From assembly GCA_002691725.1 (NCBI GenBank), contig NZIT01000062.1, positions 1 to 8,471 of the forward strand: 8,471 nucleotides of DNA, written 5' to 3'. The notes beneath the pieces were generated by a model. It searched no databases. It saw nothing but the letters and a program-made list of their open reading frames with translations, and was not told the origin of the DNA. The stretch is from SAR116 cluster bacterium. GTDB taxonomy: Bacteria > Pseudomonadota > Alphaproteobacteria > Puniceispirillales > UBA1172. Numbering within the stretch: the first letter of the stretch is position 1; each line of letters starts with the position of its first letter. This document shows, piece by piece, positions 1 to 6,516 of the stretch. The translations under genes and the position numbers were made by a program.

Positions 1-11
1 GCAAGAAATAG
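1..11 (+). CDS. rplB: Ribosomal protein L2, last codons only (partial)
   Basis: Only the end of a gene cut by the window edge is visible: two lysine codons at 3-8 followed by TAG at 9-11. The assignment is an inference from gene order, since rplB directly precedes rpsS in S10 clusters and bacterial L2 commonly ends in a basic, lysine/arginine-rich tail. The stop is fused to an SD-like run (TAGAGG, 9-14). Too little sequence is present to confirm the protein. Confidence 0.65.
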
Positions 12-29
12 AGGTAATTGGAGTCAAGC

Positions 30-305
30 ATGGCACGTTCTGTTTGGAAAGGCCCATTTGTCGACGGTTTTCTGCTTAAAAAAGCAGATGCTGTTCGTGA
101 TTCAGGTCGTAATGATGTGATTAAGACATGGTCTCGGCGGTCAACCATTATGCCTCAGTTTGTTGGGCTGACATTTGGTGTTCACAATGGCAACAAATTT
201 ATTCCGGTATCCGTGACGGAGGATATGGTTGGTCATAAGTTTGGTGAGTTTGCACCAACTCGTACCTTCTACGGTCACGCCGCCGATAAGAAATCAAAGC
301 GATAG
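30..305 (+). CDS. rpsS: 30S ribosomal protein S19
   Basis: S19 is a protein of the 30S head that packs with S13 near the A site. The 91-residue product has the usual family length and hallmarks: the opening [12 protein letters not shown] (1-12), the [12 protein letters not shown] stretch (35-46) and the C-terminal [21 protein letters not shown] (69-89 region) with a basic end. ATG at 30 is chosen because it gives the conserved N-terminus and has GGAG at 20-23, 6 nt upstream; an in-frame TTG at 18 would add four non-conserved residues. It lies 18 nt after the presumed rplB stop and 9 nt before rplV, inside the S10 cluster. Its TAG stop runs into the AGGG that serves rplV. Confidence 0.97.
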   Translation: MARSVWKGPFVDGFLLKKADAVRDSGRNDVIKTWSRRSTIMPQFVGLTFGVHNGNKFIPVSVTEDMVGHKFGEFAPTRTFYGHAADKKSKR

Positions 306-314
306 GGTTTAGTT

Positions 315-692
315 ATGGGACAGCAGTCAAACCAAAGACGGGAGTCAGATAACGAAGCGAAAGCCATGCTTCGCAATCTGCGCGTTAGCCCGCAAAAGCT
401 GAATGAGGTTGCTTCTATGATCCGTGGTATGACGGCATCAAAGGCACTTGCCGCTCTCAGCTTTTCGCGCCGCCGCATTTCAGGTGATGTGAAAAAGACA
501 CTTCAGAGCGCAATTTCCAACGCAGAAAACAATCATTCGCTGGATGTTGATCGGCTGATCGTCAGAGAAGCATATGTAGGAAAAGGTCTGGTTATGAAGC
601 GCTTTCACGCTCGCGCTCGCGGTCGTGGGGCTCGTATCCTAAAGCCGTTTTCACATTTAACCATCGTTGTAGCAGAAAAAGAGGATGCCTGA
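315..692 (+). CDS. rplV: 50S ribosomal protein L22
   Basis: L22 binds 23S rRNA, and its long beta-hairpin lines the peptide exit tunnel. The product has 125 residues. It shows [17 protein letters not shown] (22-38), the [15 protein letters not shown] segment (65-79), and the hairpin and C-terminal strand region [20 protein letters not shown] (94-113) followed by HLTIVVAE. The N-terminal stretch ending NEAKA (13-17) is an extension relative to E. coli L22 and is typical of alphaproteobacteria. The start has only a weak SD (AGGG at 304-307, 7 nt spacing) overlapping the rpsS stop. The TGA stop overlaps the rpsC ATG by one base (TGATG), so translation of rpsC is probably coupled to this gene. 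Confidence 0.97.
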   Translation: MGQQSNQRRESDNEAKAMLRNLRVSPQKLNEVASMIRGMTASKALAALSFSRRRISGDVKKTLQSAISNAENNHSLDVDRLIVREAYVGKGLVMKRFHARARGRGARILKPFSHLTIVVAEKEDA

Positions 693-1393
693 TGGGACAG
701 AAAGTTAAACCAATCGGGCTACGGCTCGGGATCAATCGGACATGGGACTCACGCTGGTATGCTGACCGCAACTATGCTGAGCTACTTCATGAAGATATTG
801 AACTGCGTGAATATCTGATGGAAAAGCTGAAAGCTGCGGCCATTAGCCGGGTTGTTATTGAGCGTCCAGCAGGTCGGGCGCGGATTTCTATCTATGCTGG
901 TCGTCCGGGATTAATTATCGGCAAAAAAGGCCAGGATATCGAAGACTTGCGCAAAGAACTTGCCAAGCGTGTTGGTATCGAAGTCAGCCTCAATATTATT
1001 GAAGTCAGAAAGCCTGAGATTGATGCCAAGCTAATTGCCGAGTCAATCGCGCAGCAGCTGGAACGCAGGGTGGCTTTCCGCCGGGCAATGAAGCGCGCCG
1101 TGCAATCAGCTATGCGTCTTGGTGCTTTGGGGGTTCGGATTAACTGTGCTGGCCGTCTCGGCGGAGCTGAGATCGCGCGGACGGAATGGTATCGTGAAGG
1201 CCGTGTGCCGCTTCACACTCTGCGCGCCGAAGTTGATTATGGCGAAGGGACTGCGCATACGACTTACGGTGCTTGCGGTATCAAGGTTTGGGTATTTAAG
1301 GGTGAGGTTCTGACGCATGATCCGATGGCACAGGATAAGCGTCTAGCCGAAAAGCAGGCCGGATCAAACCCACGGCCTGAGACAAGAGGTTAA
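692..1393 (+). CDS. rpsC: 30S ribosomal protein S3
   Basis: S3 sits at the mRNA entry tunnel of the 30S subunit and contributes to mRNA unwinding. The 233-residue product starts [20 protein letters not shown] and carries a type II KH RNA-binding domain with its loop GLIIGKKG at 73-80. The C-terminal S3 domain is recognisable from [20 protein letters not shown] and the following [10 protein letters not shown]. After about residue 208 there is a charged, probably disordered tail (ending NPRPETRG), as is usual. AGAGG at 680-684 lies 7 nt before the start, inside the end of rplV, and the two genes overlap by one base. It is followed 5 nt later by rplP. Nothing in the domain looks damaged. Confidence 0.98.
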   Translation: MGQKVKPIGLRLGINRTWDSRWYADRNYAELLHEDIELREYLMEKLKAAAISRVVIERPAGRARISIYAGRPGLIIGKKGQDIEDLRKELAKRVGIEVSLNIIEVRKPEIDAKLIAESIAQQLERRVAFRRAMKRAVQSAMRLGALGVRINCAGRLGGAEIARTEWYREGRVPLHTLRAEVDYGEGTAHTTYGACGIKVWVFKGEVLTHDPMAQDKRLAEKQAGSNPRPETRG

Positions 1394-1398
1394 GCGTT

Positions 1399-1812
1399 AT
1401 GTTGCAACCAAAGCGTACAAAATTCCGTAAAGCCCATAAAGGCCGTATTCATGGTATGGCTAAGGGTGGCACCCAGCTCAATTTTGGTGCCTATGGGCTG
1501 AAGGCGACAACGCCTGCTCGTGTTACGGCGCGTCAGATTGAGGCTGCTCGTAGAGCGATTACTCGTCACTTGCGTCGTGCAGGTCGGGTCTGGATACGCA
1601 TCTTTCCTGATGTTCCAGTCTCAACAAAGCCGGCAGAAGTTCGGATGGGTAAAGGTAAGGGTAATCCTGAATTTTGGGTTGCCCGGGTAAAGCCTGGTCG
1701 GATTATGTTTGAAATTGATGGGGTGCAAAAAGATTTAGCTACGCAAGCCCTTATCTTAGCATCGGCCAAACTGCCGCTGGACACTCGTGTGGTCAGCAGG
1801 CTAGGCGAATAG
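1399..1812 (+). CDS. rplP: 50S ribosomal protein L16
   Basis: L16 helps place the A-site tRNA on the 50S subunit and is essential for late assembly. The product is 137 residues, the normal size, beginning [16 protein letters not shown]. It contains [12 protein letters not shown] (43-54), the WIRIFPD strand (65-71) and the very conserved [14 protein letters not shown] (81-94). Arg82 matches the E. coli Arg81 that is hydroxylated by the YcfD/RoxA oxygenase; whether that happens here cannot be told. The SD is AGAGG at 1385-1389, inside the end of rpsC, 9 nt before the ATG. The stop TAG is fused to AGGAG (1811-1815), the SD for rpmC. Confidence 0.98.
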   Translation: MLQPKRTKFRKAHKGRIHGMAKGGTQLNFGAYGLKATTPARVTARQIEAARRAITRHLRRAGRVWIRIFPDVPVSTKPAEVRMGKGKGNPEFWVARVKPGRIMFEIDGVQKDLATQALILASAKLPLDTRVVSRLGE

Positions 1813-1822
1813 GAGACAAGTT

Positions 1823-2038
1823 ATGGCAGCTGTAAAAGCGGAAGAGCTGAGATCAAAATCACCGGATGAGCTGAAAACTCAGCTAACATCCCTGAAAAAA
1901 GAGGCGTTCAATTTACGTTTCCAGGGTGCCACAGGTCAGCTGGAAAATCCGGCCCGTATGCGTCTGGTTCGGCGTGAGATTGCTCGTGTTAAAACCGTCT
2001 TGGCTGAAAAGTCAAACGCCACCAGTGTTCAGGAGTAG
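1823..2038 (+). CDS. rpmC: 50S ribosomal protein L29
   Basis: L29 is a small two-helix protein near the exit of the polypeptide tunnel, where together with L23 it forms the contact area for trigger factor and the signal recognition particle. The 71-residue product shows the family core: [14 protein letters not shown] (8-21), [16 protein letters not shown] (27-42) and [15 protein letters not shown] (44-58). It is a few residues longer at the C-terminus than E. coli L29 (63 residues). A strong SD (AGGAG, 1811-1815) stands 7 nt before the start. The last two codons (Gln-Glu) contain AGGAG (2031-2035), which is the SD of rpsQ, so the 3' end serves both as coding sequence and as a ribosome binding site. 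Confidence 0.96.
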   Translation: MAAVKAEELRSKSPDELKTQLTSLKKEAFNLRFQGATGQLENPARMRLVRREIARVKTVLAEKSNATSVQE

Positions 2039-2044
2039 AGAATT

Positions 2045-2296
2045 ATGCCTAAACGTGTTCTAAAGGGTGTGGTGGTAAGCGATAAATCTGACAAGACGAT
2101 TATTGTCAATGTCGAGCGTCGCATTATGCACCCTCTCTATAAAAAGTTTATTACACGCAGTAAGCGTTATGCCGCGCATGACGTTGAAAATCGCTTTAAG
2201 ACTGGTGATCGTGTCAGCATTCAAGAATGCGCCCCGATTTCCAAATCCAAGCGTTATGCCGTGATATATGAAGATAACGCAGCGCAAGCCAAATAG
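2045..2296 (+). CDS. rpsQ: 30S ribosomal protein S17
   Basis: S17 is an OB-fold protein that binds 16S rRNA early in 30S assembly. The product has 83 residues, as expected. It shows [19 protein letters not shown] (1-19), HPLYKK (29-34), the [17 protein letters not shown] stretch (41-57) and [11 protein letters not shown] (61-71). The SD is AGGAG at 2031-2035, within the last codons of rpmC, with 9 nt spacing. This is the last gene of the classical S10 cluster; only 22 nt separate it from rplN, the first gene of the spc cluster, so the two groups are probably transcribed together here. Confidence 0.97.
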   Translation: MPKRVLKGVVVSDKSDKTIIVNVERRIMHPLYKKFITRSKRYAAHDVENRFKTGDRVSIQECAPISKSKRYAVIYEDNAAQAK

Positions 2297-2318
2297 GCCA
2301 GTTTCAGGAGTTTGACCA

Positions 2319-2687
2319 ATGATACAAATGCAGACAAATCTGGATGTGGCCGATAACTCAGGTGCGCGTCGTGTACAGTGCATTAAGGTGCTTGGCGGCA
2401 CTGGCCGTAAAGTGGCTAATGTTGGTGACATTATTATCGTATCCGTCAAGGAAGCTATTCCTCGCGGTCGGGTGAAAAAGGGTGACGTCCATAAGGCCGT
2501 TATCGTCCGCACGGCAAGTGAGATTAAGCGTCCTGATGGAAGTGTTATCCGTTTTGATAAAAACGCCGCTGTTCTGATTAATCAGTCGAATGAGCCTATT
2601 GGAACCAGAATCTTTGGCCCAGTGACCCGTGAATTGCGGGCGCGGCGCTTTATGAAAATTGTTTCTCTGGCACCGGAGGTGTTGTAA
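2319..2687 (+). CDS. rplN: 50S ribosomal protein L14
   Basis: L14 lies on the 50S interface side, contacts 16S rRNA helix 14 and, in other bacteria, is the site where the silencing factor RsfS docks. At 122 residues it has exactly the usual length, with [18 protein letters not shown] at the start, GRVKKGD (50-56), [13 protein letters not shown] (71-83) and the closing [12 protein letters not shown]. The start is supported by AGGAG at 2306-2310 (the A of this run is at 2306), 8 nt upstream. It opens the spc part of the operon. The TAA stop shares one base with the ATG of rplX (TAATG). Confidence 0.98.
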   Translation: MIQMQTNLDVADNSGARRVQCIKVLGGTGRKVANVGDIIIVSVKEAIPRGRVKKGDVHKAVIVRTASEIKRPDGSVIRFDKNAAVLINQSNEPIGTRIFGPVTRELRARRFMKIVSLAPEVL

Positions 2688-3004
2688 TGGCACAGAAGTT
2701 TAAGATCAAAAAAGGTGATACCGTTGTTGTCATCACTGGCCGTGAAAAAGGTAAATCCGGTGAAGTAACAGAAGTTATGCGTGCCGAAAACCGCGTCATT
2801 GTCCAAGGTGTGAATATGGTAAAAAAGCATATTCGTGCCAGTCAGTCTGGGCCAGGCGGTATTGAGCAGAAAGAAGCCCCGCTTCATGTCTCAAATGTGG
2901 CACATATTGATCCAGAAACCAGCAAGCCCACCCGCGTTGGTTTTGATGTTAAGGATGGGGTGAAAACCCGTATTGCTCGCCGTTCTGGCAAGGCAATCGG
3001 CTAA
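2687..3004 (+). CDS. rplX: 50S ribosomal protein L24
   Basis: L24 is a primary assembly initiator of the 50S subunit and binds the 5' domain of 23S rRNA. The 105-residue product has a KOW motif in its first third: [20 protein letters not shown] (5-24), with the invariant glycine region at 18-26. This is followed by [13 protein letters not shown] (36-48), [15 protein letters not shown] (57-71) and a basic C-terminus. A very good SD (GGAGG, 2675-2679) lies inside rplN, 7 nt before the start. Its ATG overlaps the rplN stop by one base, suggesting coupled translation. rplE follows after 19 nt. Confidence 0.97.
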   Translation: MAQKFKIKKGDTVVVITGREKGKSGEVTEVMRAENRVIVQGVNMVKKHIRASQSGPGGIEQKEAPLHVSNVAHIDPETSKPTRVGFDVKDGVKTRIARRSGKAIG

Positions 3005-3006
3005 CC

Positions 3007-3011
3007 AGGAG
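3007..3011 (+). promoter_or_regulatory. Shine-Dalgarno for rplE, unusually long spacing
   Basis: AGGAG lies just after the rplX stop. The gap to the rplE ATG at 3024 is 12 nt, longer than the 5-9 nt at the other clear junctions of this operon. No start codon in the rplE frame lies between the two, and the GTG at 3011 is followed at once by TAA. Translation of rplE may therefore be less efficient or depend on local RNA folding. Confidence 0.7.
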
Positions 3012-3023
3012 TGTAAAGCTGCG

Positions 3024-3566
3024 ATGAAAACGCGTCTACAAGATCATTATGAGACGGCTGTTCGCCCAGCGCTGATGGAAAGTTTCGGTTACAAAAATAA
3101 CCTTGAAGTTCCAAAGCTAGAAAAAGTAGTCATCAACATGGGCGTTGGTGAAGCTGTCAAGGATTCGAAGAAAATTGAGCAGGCTACGGCTGAGCTAACC
3201 GCTATTGCCGGTCAAAAGCCAGTTATCACAAAGGCAAAAAATTCAGTCGCCAGTTTCAAACTGCGTGATGGAATGGCCATTGGCTGCAAGGTCACTCTGC
3301 GCCGTGAGCGGATGTATGAGTTTCTTGATCGTCTGGTGACCATTGCATTGCCTCGCGTTAAGGATTTTCGGGGTCTTAATCCCAAGAGCTTTGATGGGCA
3401 TGGTAACTATGCTCTCGGCGTCAAGGAGCAGATTATTTTCCCTGAGATTGAATACGACAAAATCGATGCTGTCCGTGGAATGGATATTATCGTTGTTACA
3501 ACCGCCAAGACCGATGATGAAGCGCGTGAATTACTCCGCGGGTTTTCATTTCCGTTCCAGGCCTAG
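3024..3566 (+). CDS. rplE: 50S ribosomal protein L5
   Basis: L5 belongs to the 5S rRNA particle with L18 and forms part of the central protuberance, contacting the P-site tRNA. The product has 180 residues, the normal length. It shows [10 protein letters not shown] (35-44), GQKPVIT (63-69), LPRVKDFRG (109-117) and [16 protein letters not shown] (127-142). ATG at 3024 is chosen because it gives the family N-terminus ([10 protein letters not shown]); the open frame upstream runs through the rplX end from 2973 and has no homology. The SD at 3007-3011 is 12 nt away. In E. coli the S8 repressor binds the start of rplE in the mRNA; a small hairpin covers the equivalent codons here (3033-3056), but its role is unproven. 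Confidence 0.97.
   Translation: MKTRLQDHYETAVRPALMESFGYKNNLEVPKLEKVVINMGVGEAVKDSKKIEQATAELTAIAGQKPVITKAKNSVASFKLRDGMAIGCKVTLRRERMYEFLDRLVTIALPRVKDFRGLNPKSFDGHGNYALGVKEQIIFPEIEYDKIDAVRGMDIIVVTTAKTDDEARELLRGFSFPFQA
3033..3056 (+). promoter_or_regulatory. Possible mRNA hairpin at the start of rplE (candidate S8 operator)
   Basis: CGTCT at 3033-3037 can pair with AGACG at 3052-3056. With A3038 bulged, C3039-G3051 and A3040-T3050 extend the stem to 7 base pairs around a 9-nt loop (3041-3049). It covers codons 4-11 of rplE. In E. coli the translational repressor S8 binds an irregular hairpin in the mRNA at the start of rplE, and S8 sites contain unpaired adenines. The position therefore fits, but a stem this short can arise by chance, and the detailed S8 consensus is not shown. 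Confidence 0.2.
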
Positions 3567-3581
3567 GCAGGAGTTTGTGAA

Positions 3582-3887
3582 ATGGCAAAAGTTAGCGCTA
3601 TTGATAAAAATCTGAAAAGACAAAAGCAAGTAGCAAAATCTGCTTCTCGCCGGGCACGTCTTAACGCAATCGTTAAGGATAAATCATTGCCTATCGAGGA
3701 GCGGTTTGAAGCCACGTTGAAACTGGCACAAATGCCGCGCAATGGAGCAAAGATTCGTCTGCGTAACCGTTGCCGCGTTACCGGTCGTCCACGCGGCTAT
3801 TATCGTAAACTGGGCATGTCACGGATCGCATTGCGTGATCTGGCATCCTTCGGGCAAGTGCCCGGCGTTGTGAAATCAAGCTGGTAA
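3582..3887 (+). CDS. rpsN: 30S ribosomal protein S14, zinc-independent long form
   Basis: S14 sits in the 30S head beside S3 and S10 and is needed for late small-subunit assembly. The product has 101 residues, the length of the long (C-) type. It has a single cysteine in [12 protein letters not shown] (61-72), where zinc-binding short forms carry CxxC pairs, so it should not need zinc. Other family marks are MAKVSAI at the start, SRIALRDLA (80-88) and the ending PGVVKSSW. The SD AGGAG (3569-3573) is 8 nt before the ATG. Its TAA stop begins the run AAGGGGAG, which is the SD of rpsH. Confidence 0.98.
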   Translation: MAKVSAIDKNLKRQKQVAKSASRRARLNAIVKDKSLPIEERFEATLKLAQMPRNGAKIRLRNRCRVTGRPRGYYRKLGMSRIALRDLASFGQVPGVVKSSW

Positions 3888-3901
3888 GGGGAGAATAGAA
3901 A

Positions 3902-4300
3902 ATGACTATGAGTGATCCTCTAGGCGATATGCTAACGCGCATCCGTAATGGCCAGTCTGCGCGTAAGGATGTTGTGAAAAGCCCGGCATCACGGTTCAGA
4001 AGTGATGTATTAGGTGTGCTTAAGCGTGAAGGCTATATTCGTGATTATTCCAGCGTTGAAATGCGCCCTGGTATTTATGAGCTGAAGATTGAGCTTAAAT
4101 ATCACGAAGGTCAGCCGGTTATCTCTGAAATTAAGCGGGTGTCGCGTCCAGGCCGCCGCGTCTATTCAAAGATCAAAGACCTTGGGCAGATTTATAACGG
4201 TCTTGGTATTTCTATCCTGTCCACTCCGCGTGGTGTTCTTTCTGATTTGGAAGCACGCGAAGCCAATGTCGGCGGAGAAGTTCTCTGCCGTGTGTTCTAA
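3902..4300 (+). CDS. rpsH: 30S ribosomal protein S8
   Basis: S8 binds the central domain of 16S rRNA (helix 21 region) and, in E. coli, also represses translation of the spc operon. The 132-residue product shows SDPLGDMLTRIRNGQ (4-18), SRPGRRVY (81-88), GLGISILSTPRGV (100-112) and EANVGGEVLC near the end. Both residues 1 and 3 are methionine; the first (3902) is preferred because the SD GGGGAG ends 8 nt before it, against 14 nt for the second. If this organism keeps S8 feedback control, its target would be upstream in this same transcript, near rplE. Confidence 0.97.
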   Translation: MTMSDPLGDMLTRIRNGQSARKDVVKSPASRFRSDVLGVLKREGYIRDYSSVEMRPGIYELKIELKYHEGQPVISEIKRVSRPGRRVYSKIKDLGQIYNGLGISILSTPRGVLSDLEAREANVGGEVLCRVF

Positions 4301-4312
4301 GGGAGGTTTGAT

Positions 4313-4846
4313 ATGTCACGTGTAGGTAGCAGTCCTATCATTATTCCTGATGGCGTCAATCTGATGATTGAGAACGGCGTGGTTTCGGTAAAGGGCAAAA
4401 ATGGTGAGATTAAGATGCCTGTTCCGCCTTTGGTTGAACTTGAGATGTCTGATAACACCCTTGTTGTTAAACCTGTCAATGATAACGGCAAAAGCCGCGC
4501 GCTTTGGGGGACGGCACGTGCCAGTATCAATAATATGGTGACTGGTGTGTCCGAAGGGTTTAGTAAAAATCTTACCATTCACGGCGTTGGTTATCGGGCA
4601 CAAATGCAGGGCAATAAACTTGTTCTGGCGCTTGGTTTCAGCCACCCTGTTGAAATGGAAGTCCCGGCAGAAGTCAACGCGTCTGTTGAAAATAACACTC
4701 TGATCAAGCTGTCCAGCCATGATAAGCAAGTGCTTGGCCAGTTTGCCGCAGAAATTCGCCGGAAACGCCCACCAGAGCCATATAAAGGCAAAGGGGTTCG
4801 TTACGAAAACGAACAAATCCTGCGCAAAGAAGGCAAGAAGAAGTAG
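4313..4846 (+). CDS. rplF: 50S ribosomal protein L6
   Basis: L6 lies near the factor-binding site at the base of the L7/L12 stalk, close to the sarcin-ricin loop. The product is 177 residues with the typical duplicated fold: the N-terminal repeat begins [15 protein letters not shown], and the second repeat includes GVGYRA (91-96), GFSHPV (108-113) and the signature [14 protein letters not shown] (154-167), ending in a lysine-rich tail. A strong SD, GGGAGG (4301-4306), directly follows the rpsH stop with 6 nt spacing. The TAG stop joins AGAGG (4845-4849), which serves rplR. Confidence 0.98.
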   Translation: MSRVGSSPIIIPDGVNLMIENGVVSVKGKNGEIKMPVPPLVELEMSDNTLVVKPVNDNGKSRALWGTARASINNMVTGVSEGFSKNLTIHGVGYRAQMQGNKLVLALGFSHPVEMEVPAEVNASVENNTLIKLSSHDKQVLGQFAAEIRRKRPPEPYKGKGVRYENEQILRKEGKKK

Positions 4847-4857
4847 AGGTCATATTC

Positions 4858-5211
4858 ATGAAATCACATCAATTATTCTTGCGTCGCAAGATCAGAAACA
4901 GAAATCAGCTTAGCAAGGCGAATAATGGTCGTCCGCGTTTGTCTGTCCATCGTTCCTCCAAGCATATTTATGCTCAGATTATCGATGACGCGCGCGGCGT
5001 AACGCTTGCCTCGGCTTCATCCCTCGACAAAGATATGAAGGGGAAGGCTGGGTCAAATTGTGATGCTGCTACAACCGTTGGCAAACTTGTTGCTGAACGG
5101 GCAAAGAAAAGTGGCGTTGAGACGGTTATTTTTGACCGTGGCGGATTTATTTATCATGGCCGGGTTAAGGCGCTTGCAGAAGCAGCGCGTGAAGCCGGTC
5201 TGAAATTCTAG
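4858..5211 (+). CDS. rplR: 50S ribosomal protein L18
   Basis: L18 binds 5S rRNA and brings it into the central protuberance together with L5. The 117-residue product shows the usual basic N-terminus (LRRKIRNR), [17 protein letters not shown] (24-40), a middle segment with [13 protein letters not shown] (74-86), and the closing signature [20 protein letters not shown] (92-111). The SD AGAGG (4845-4849) stands 8 nt before the ATG and overlaps the rplF stop. The stop TAG is fused with the very strong SD of rpsE (TAGGAGG). Confidence 0.97.
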   Translation: MKSHQLFLRRKIRNRNQLSKANNGRPRLSVHRSSKHIYAQIIDDARGVTLASASSLDKDMKGKAGSNCDAATTVGKLVAERAKKSGVETVIFDRGGFIYHGRVKALAEAAREAGLKF

Positions 5212-5220
5212 GAGGAAAGC

Positions 5221-5787
5221 ATGGCTCGTTCCGATACACGTGACAATCAGCGCGAAGACAGCGATCTTATTGATAAGCTGGTTGGTATCAATCGTGTTGC
5301 CAAAGTGGTTAAGGGTGGTCGCCGTTTTGGTTTTGCTGCTCTCGTTGTTGTTGGTGATACCAAAGGCCGCGTTGGCTTTGGATCAGGTAAGGCAAAAGAA
5401 GTGCCTGAGGCGATCCGCAAAGCTACTGAGGCGGCTAAACGCAATATGATCCGTGTTCCACTGCGTGATGGGCGTACGCTTCATCATGACATCGAAGGCC
5501 ATTTCGGTGCTGGTCACGTTGTCCTGCGCGCGGCGCCTGCGGGTACTGGTGTGATTGCTGGTGGTCCGATGCGTGCTGTCTTTGAAACATTAGGTATTCA
5601 GGATATTGTGGCTAAATCAATTGGCACATCAAATCCGCATAATATGATTAAGGCAACATTTGCTGCTCTTAAAGGCATTCAGGCACCGCGTGCCGTTGCC
5701 GCTAAGCGGGGTAAGCGGGTTGCTGATATTCTTGGCAAGAAAAACAAAGCCGAGGAAAGCAAAACACCAGAGGCCGCTGAGGCCTGA
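5221..5787 (+). CDS. rpsE: 30S ribosomal protein S5
   Basis: S5 is a 30S protein near the decoding region and the mRNA entry channel; changes in its N-terminal loop give spectinomycin resistance in other bacteria. The 188-residue product has an S5 double-stranded RNA-binding-like domain (about 15-80) with the loop [11 protein letters not shown] (28-38) in apparently ordinary form and [17 protein letters not shown] (49-65). The C-terminal domain has [16 protein letters not shown] (105-120) and [16 protein letters not shown] (135-150). An acidic, low-complexity tail ends in EAAEA. The SD AGGAGG (5210-5215) is the best in the window, 5 nt before the start. Translation ends at two stops in a row (TGA TAA, 5785-5790). 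Confidence 0.98.
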   Translation: MARSDTRDNQREDSDLIDKLVGINRVAKVVKGGRRFGFAALVVVGDTKGRVGFGSGKAKEVPEAIRKATEAAKRNMIRVPLRDGRTLHHDIEGHFGAGHVVLRAAPAGTGVIAGGPMRAVFETLGIQDIVAKSIGTSNPHNMIKATFAALKGIQAPRAVAAKRGKRVADILGKKNKAEESKTPEAAEA

Positions 5788-5802
5788 TAAAGGGGAATAG
5801 GT

Positions 5803-5997
5803 ATGGCAGCGAAAGCAACAGTGCGAGTGACCCAAACCGGTAGCCCAATTGGACGCAGGGCTGATCAACGTCAGACGTTAATCGGACTTGGTCTGAACAA
5901 GATGGGTCGCACCAAGGTTCTAGAAGATACACCGGCAATTCGTGGGATGATCAATAAAGTCTCTCACCTTGTCCGCGTCGATGATGATCAGAAATAA
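5803..5997 (+). CDS. rpmD: 50S ribosomal protein L30
   Basis: L30 is a small 50S protein with a beta-alpha-beta ferredoxin-like fold. The product is 64 residues, within the usual size of about 60. It shows [20 protein letters not shown] (7-26) and the characteristic [10 protein letters not shown] (28-37), then [18 protein letters not shown] (42-59). The SD AGGGG (5791-5795) lies 7 nt upstream of the ATG. It sits between rpsE and rplO as in most spc clusters. The TAA stop starts the run AAGGGTGG that serves rplO. Confidence 0.97.
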   Translation: MAAKATVRVTQTGSPIGRRADQRQTLIGLGLNKMGRTKVLEDTPAIRGMINKVSHLVRVDDDQK

Positions 5998-6009
5998 GGG
6001 TGGCCAGAT

Positions 6010-6516
6010 ATGAAACTTCATGAGATCAAAGATAACGAAGGTGCCTGCAAGACTGGTAAACGTCTAGGCCGCGGTATTGGCTCGGGCAAGGGTAAAACCT
6101 CAGGTTCAGGTCATAAAGGTCAAAAAGCGCGCTCAGGCGTTGCGATTAATGGCTTTGAGGGTGGCCAAATGCCGATTAATCGGCGTCTGCCCAAGCGCGG
6201 ATTTAACAATATTTTCCGCCGCCGTTTTGCTATCGTTAATTTAGGTGATGTTCAAGCTGCTATTGATAATGGTAAGCTTGACGCCAAAAAAGATATTGAT
6301 GCCGCCGCTTTAATAGCATCAGGTCTTGTCACGCATCCCCGTGATGGTGTGCGTCTGCTTGGCAATGGTGAGCTTAAGGCAAAGATTAAGATGCATGTCG
6401 CCGGGGCTTCTGCGAGCGCTCGTGAGGCTGTTGAAAAAGCTGGTGGTGCGCTGGTTGTTATCGAAAAAACAGTATCACAAGATGCTGATAAAACTACGGA
6501 AAGTGGTAAGGCATAA
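6010..6516 (+). CDS. rplO: 50S ribosomal protein L15
   Basis: L15 is a late-assembly 50S protein with a long, glycine-rich extended arm threading through 23S rRNA. The arm is plain to see: [13 protein letters not shown] (20-32) and [10 protein letters not shown] (34-43), then FEGGQMP (49-55) and RLPKRGF (59-65). The globular C-terminal part has [10 protein letters not shown]. The 168 residues exceed the 144 of E. coli L15; the excess is mainly a polar C-terminal tail (about 155-168). The SD-like AAGGGTGG (5996-6003) is 6 nt before the ATG. The TAA stop shares one base with the start of secY. Confidence 0.97.
   Translation: MKLHEIKDNEGACKTGKRLGRGIGSGKGKTSGSGHKGQKARSGVAINGFEGGQMPINRRLPKRGFNNIFRRRFAIVNLGDVQAAIDNGKLDAKKDIDAAALIASGLVTHPRDGVRLLGNGELKAKIKMHVAGASASAREAVEKAGGALVVIEKTVSQDADKTTESGKA

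Noticed and set aside
18..29. Upstream TTG start for rpsS adding four residues
   Set aside because: The ATG at 30 gives the conserved S19 N-terminus and has GGAG at a normal distance; the added residues match nothing in the family.
2973..3023. Extended rplE starting inside rplX
   Set aside because: The extra 17 residues are read from the end of rplX in another frame and have no L5 homology; ATG at 3024 gives the normal 180-residue protein.
4316..4816. Long open frame (166 codons) on the minus strand within rplF
   Set aside because: It mirrors a well-conserved ribosomal gene, has no recognisable domain, and no promoter or SD was noticed for it. The similar minus-strand frame at 2060-2512 was rejected for the same reason.
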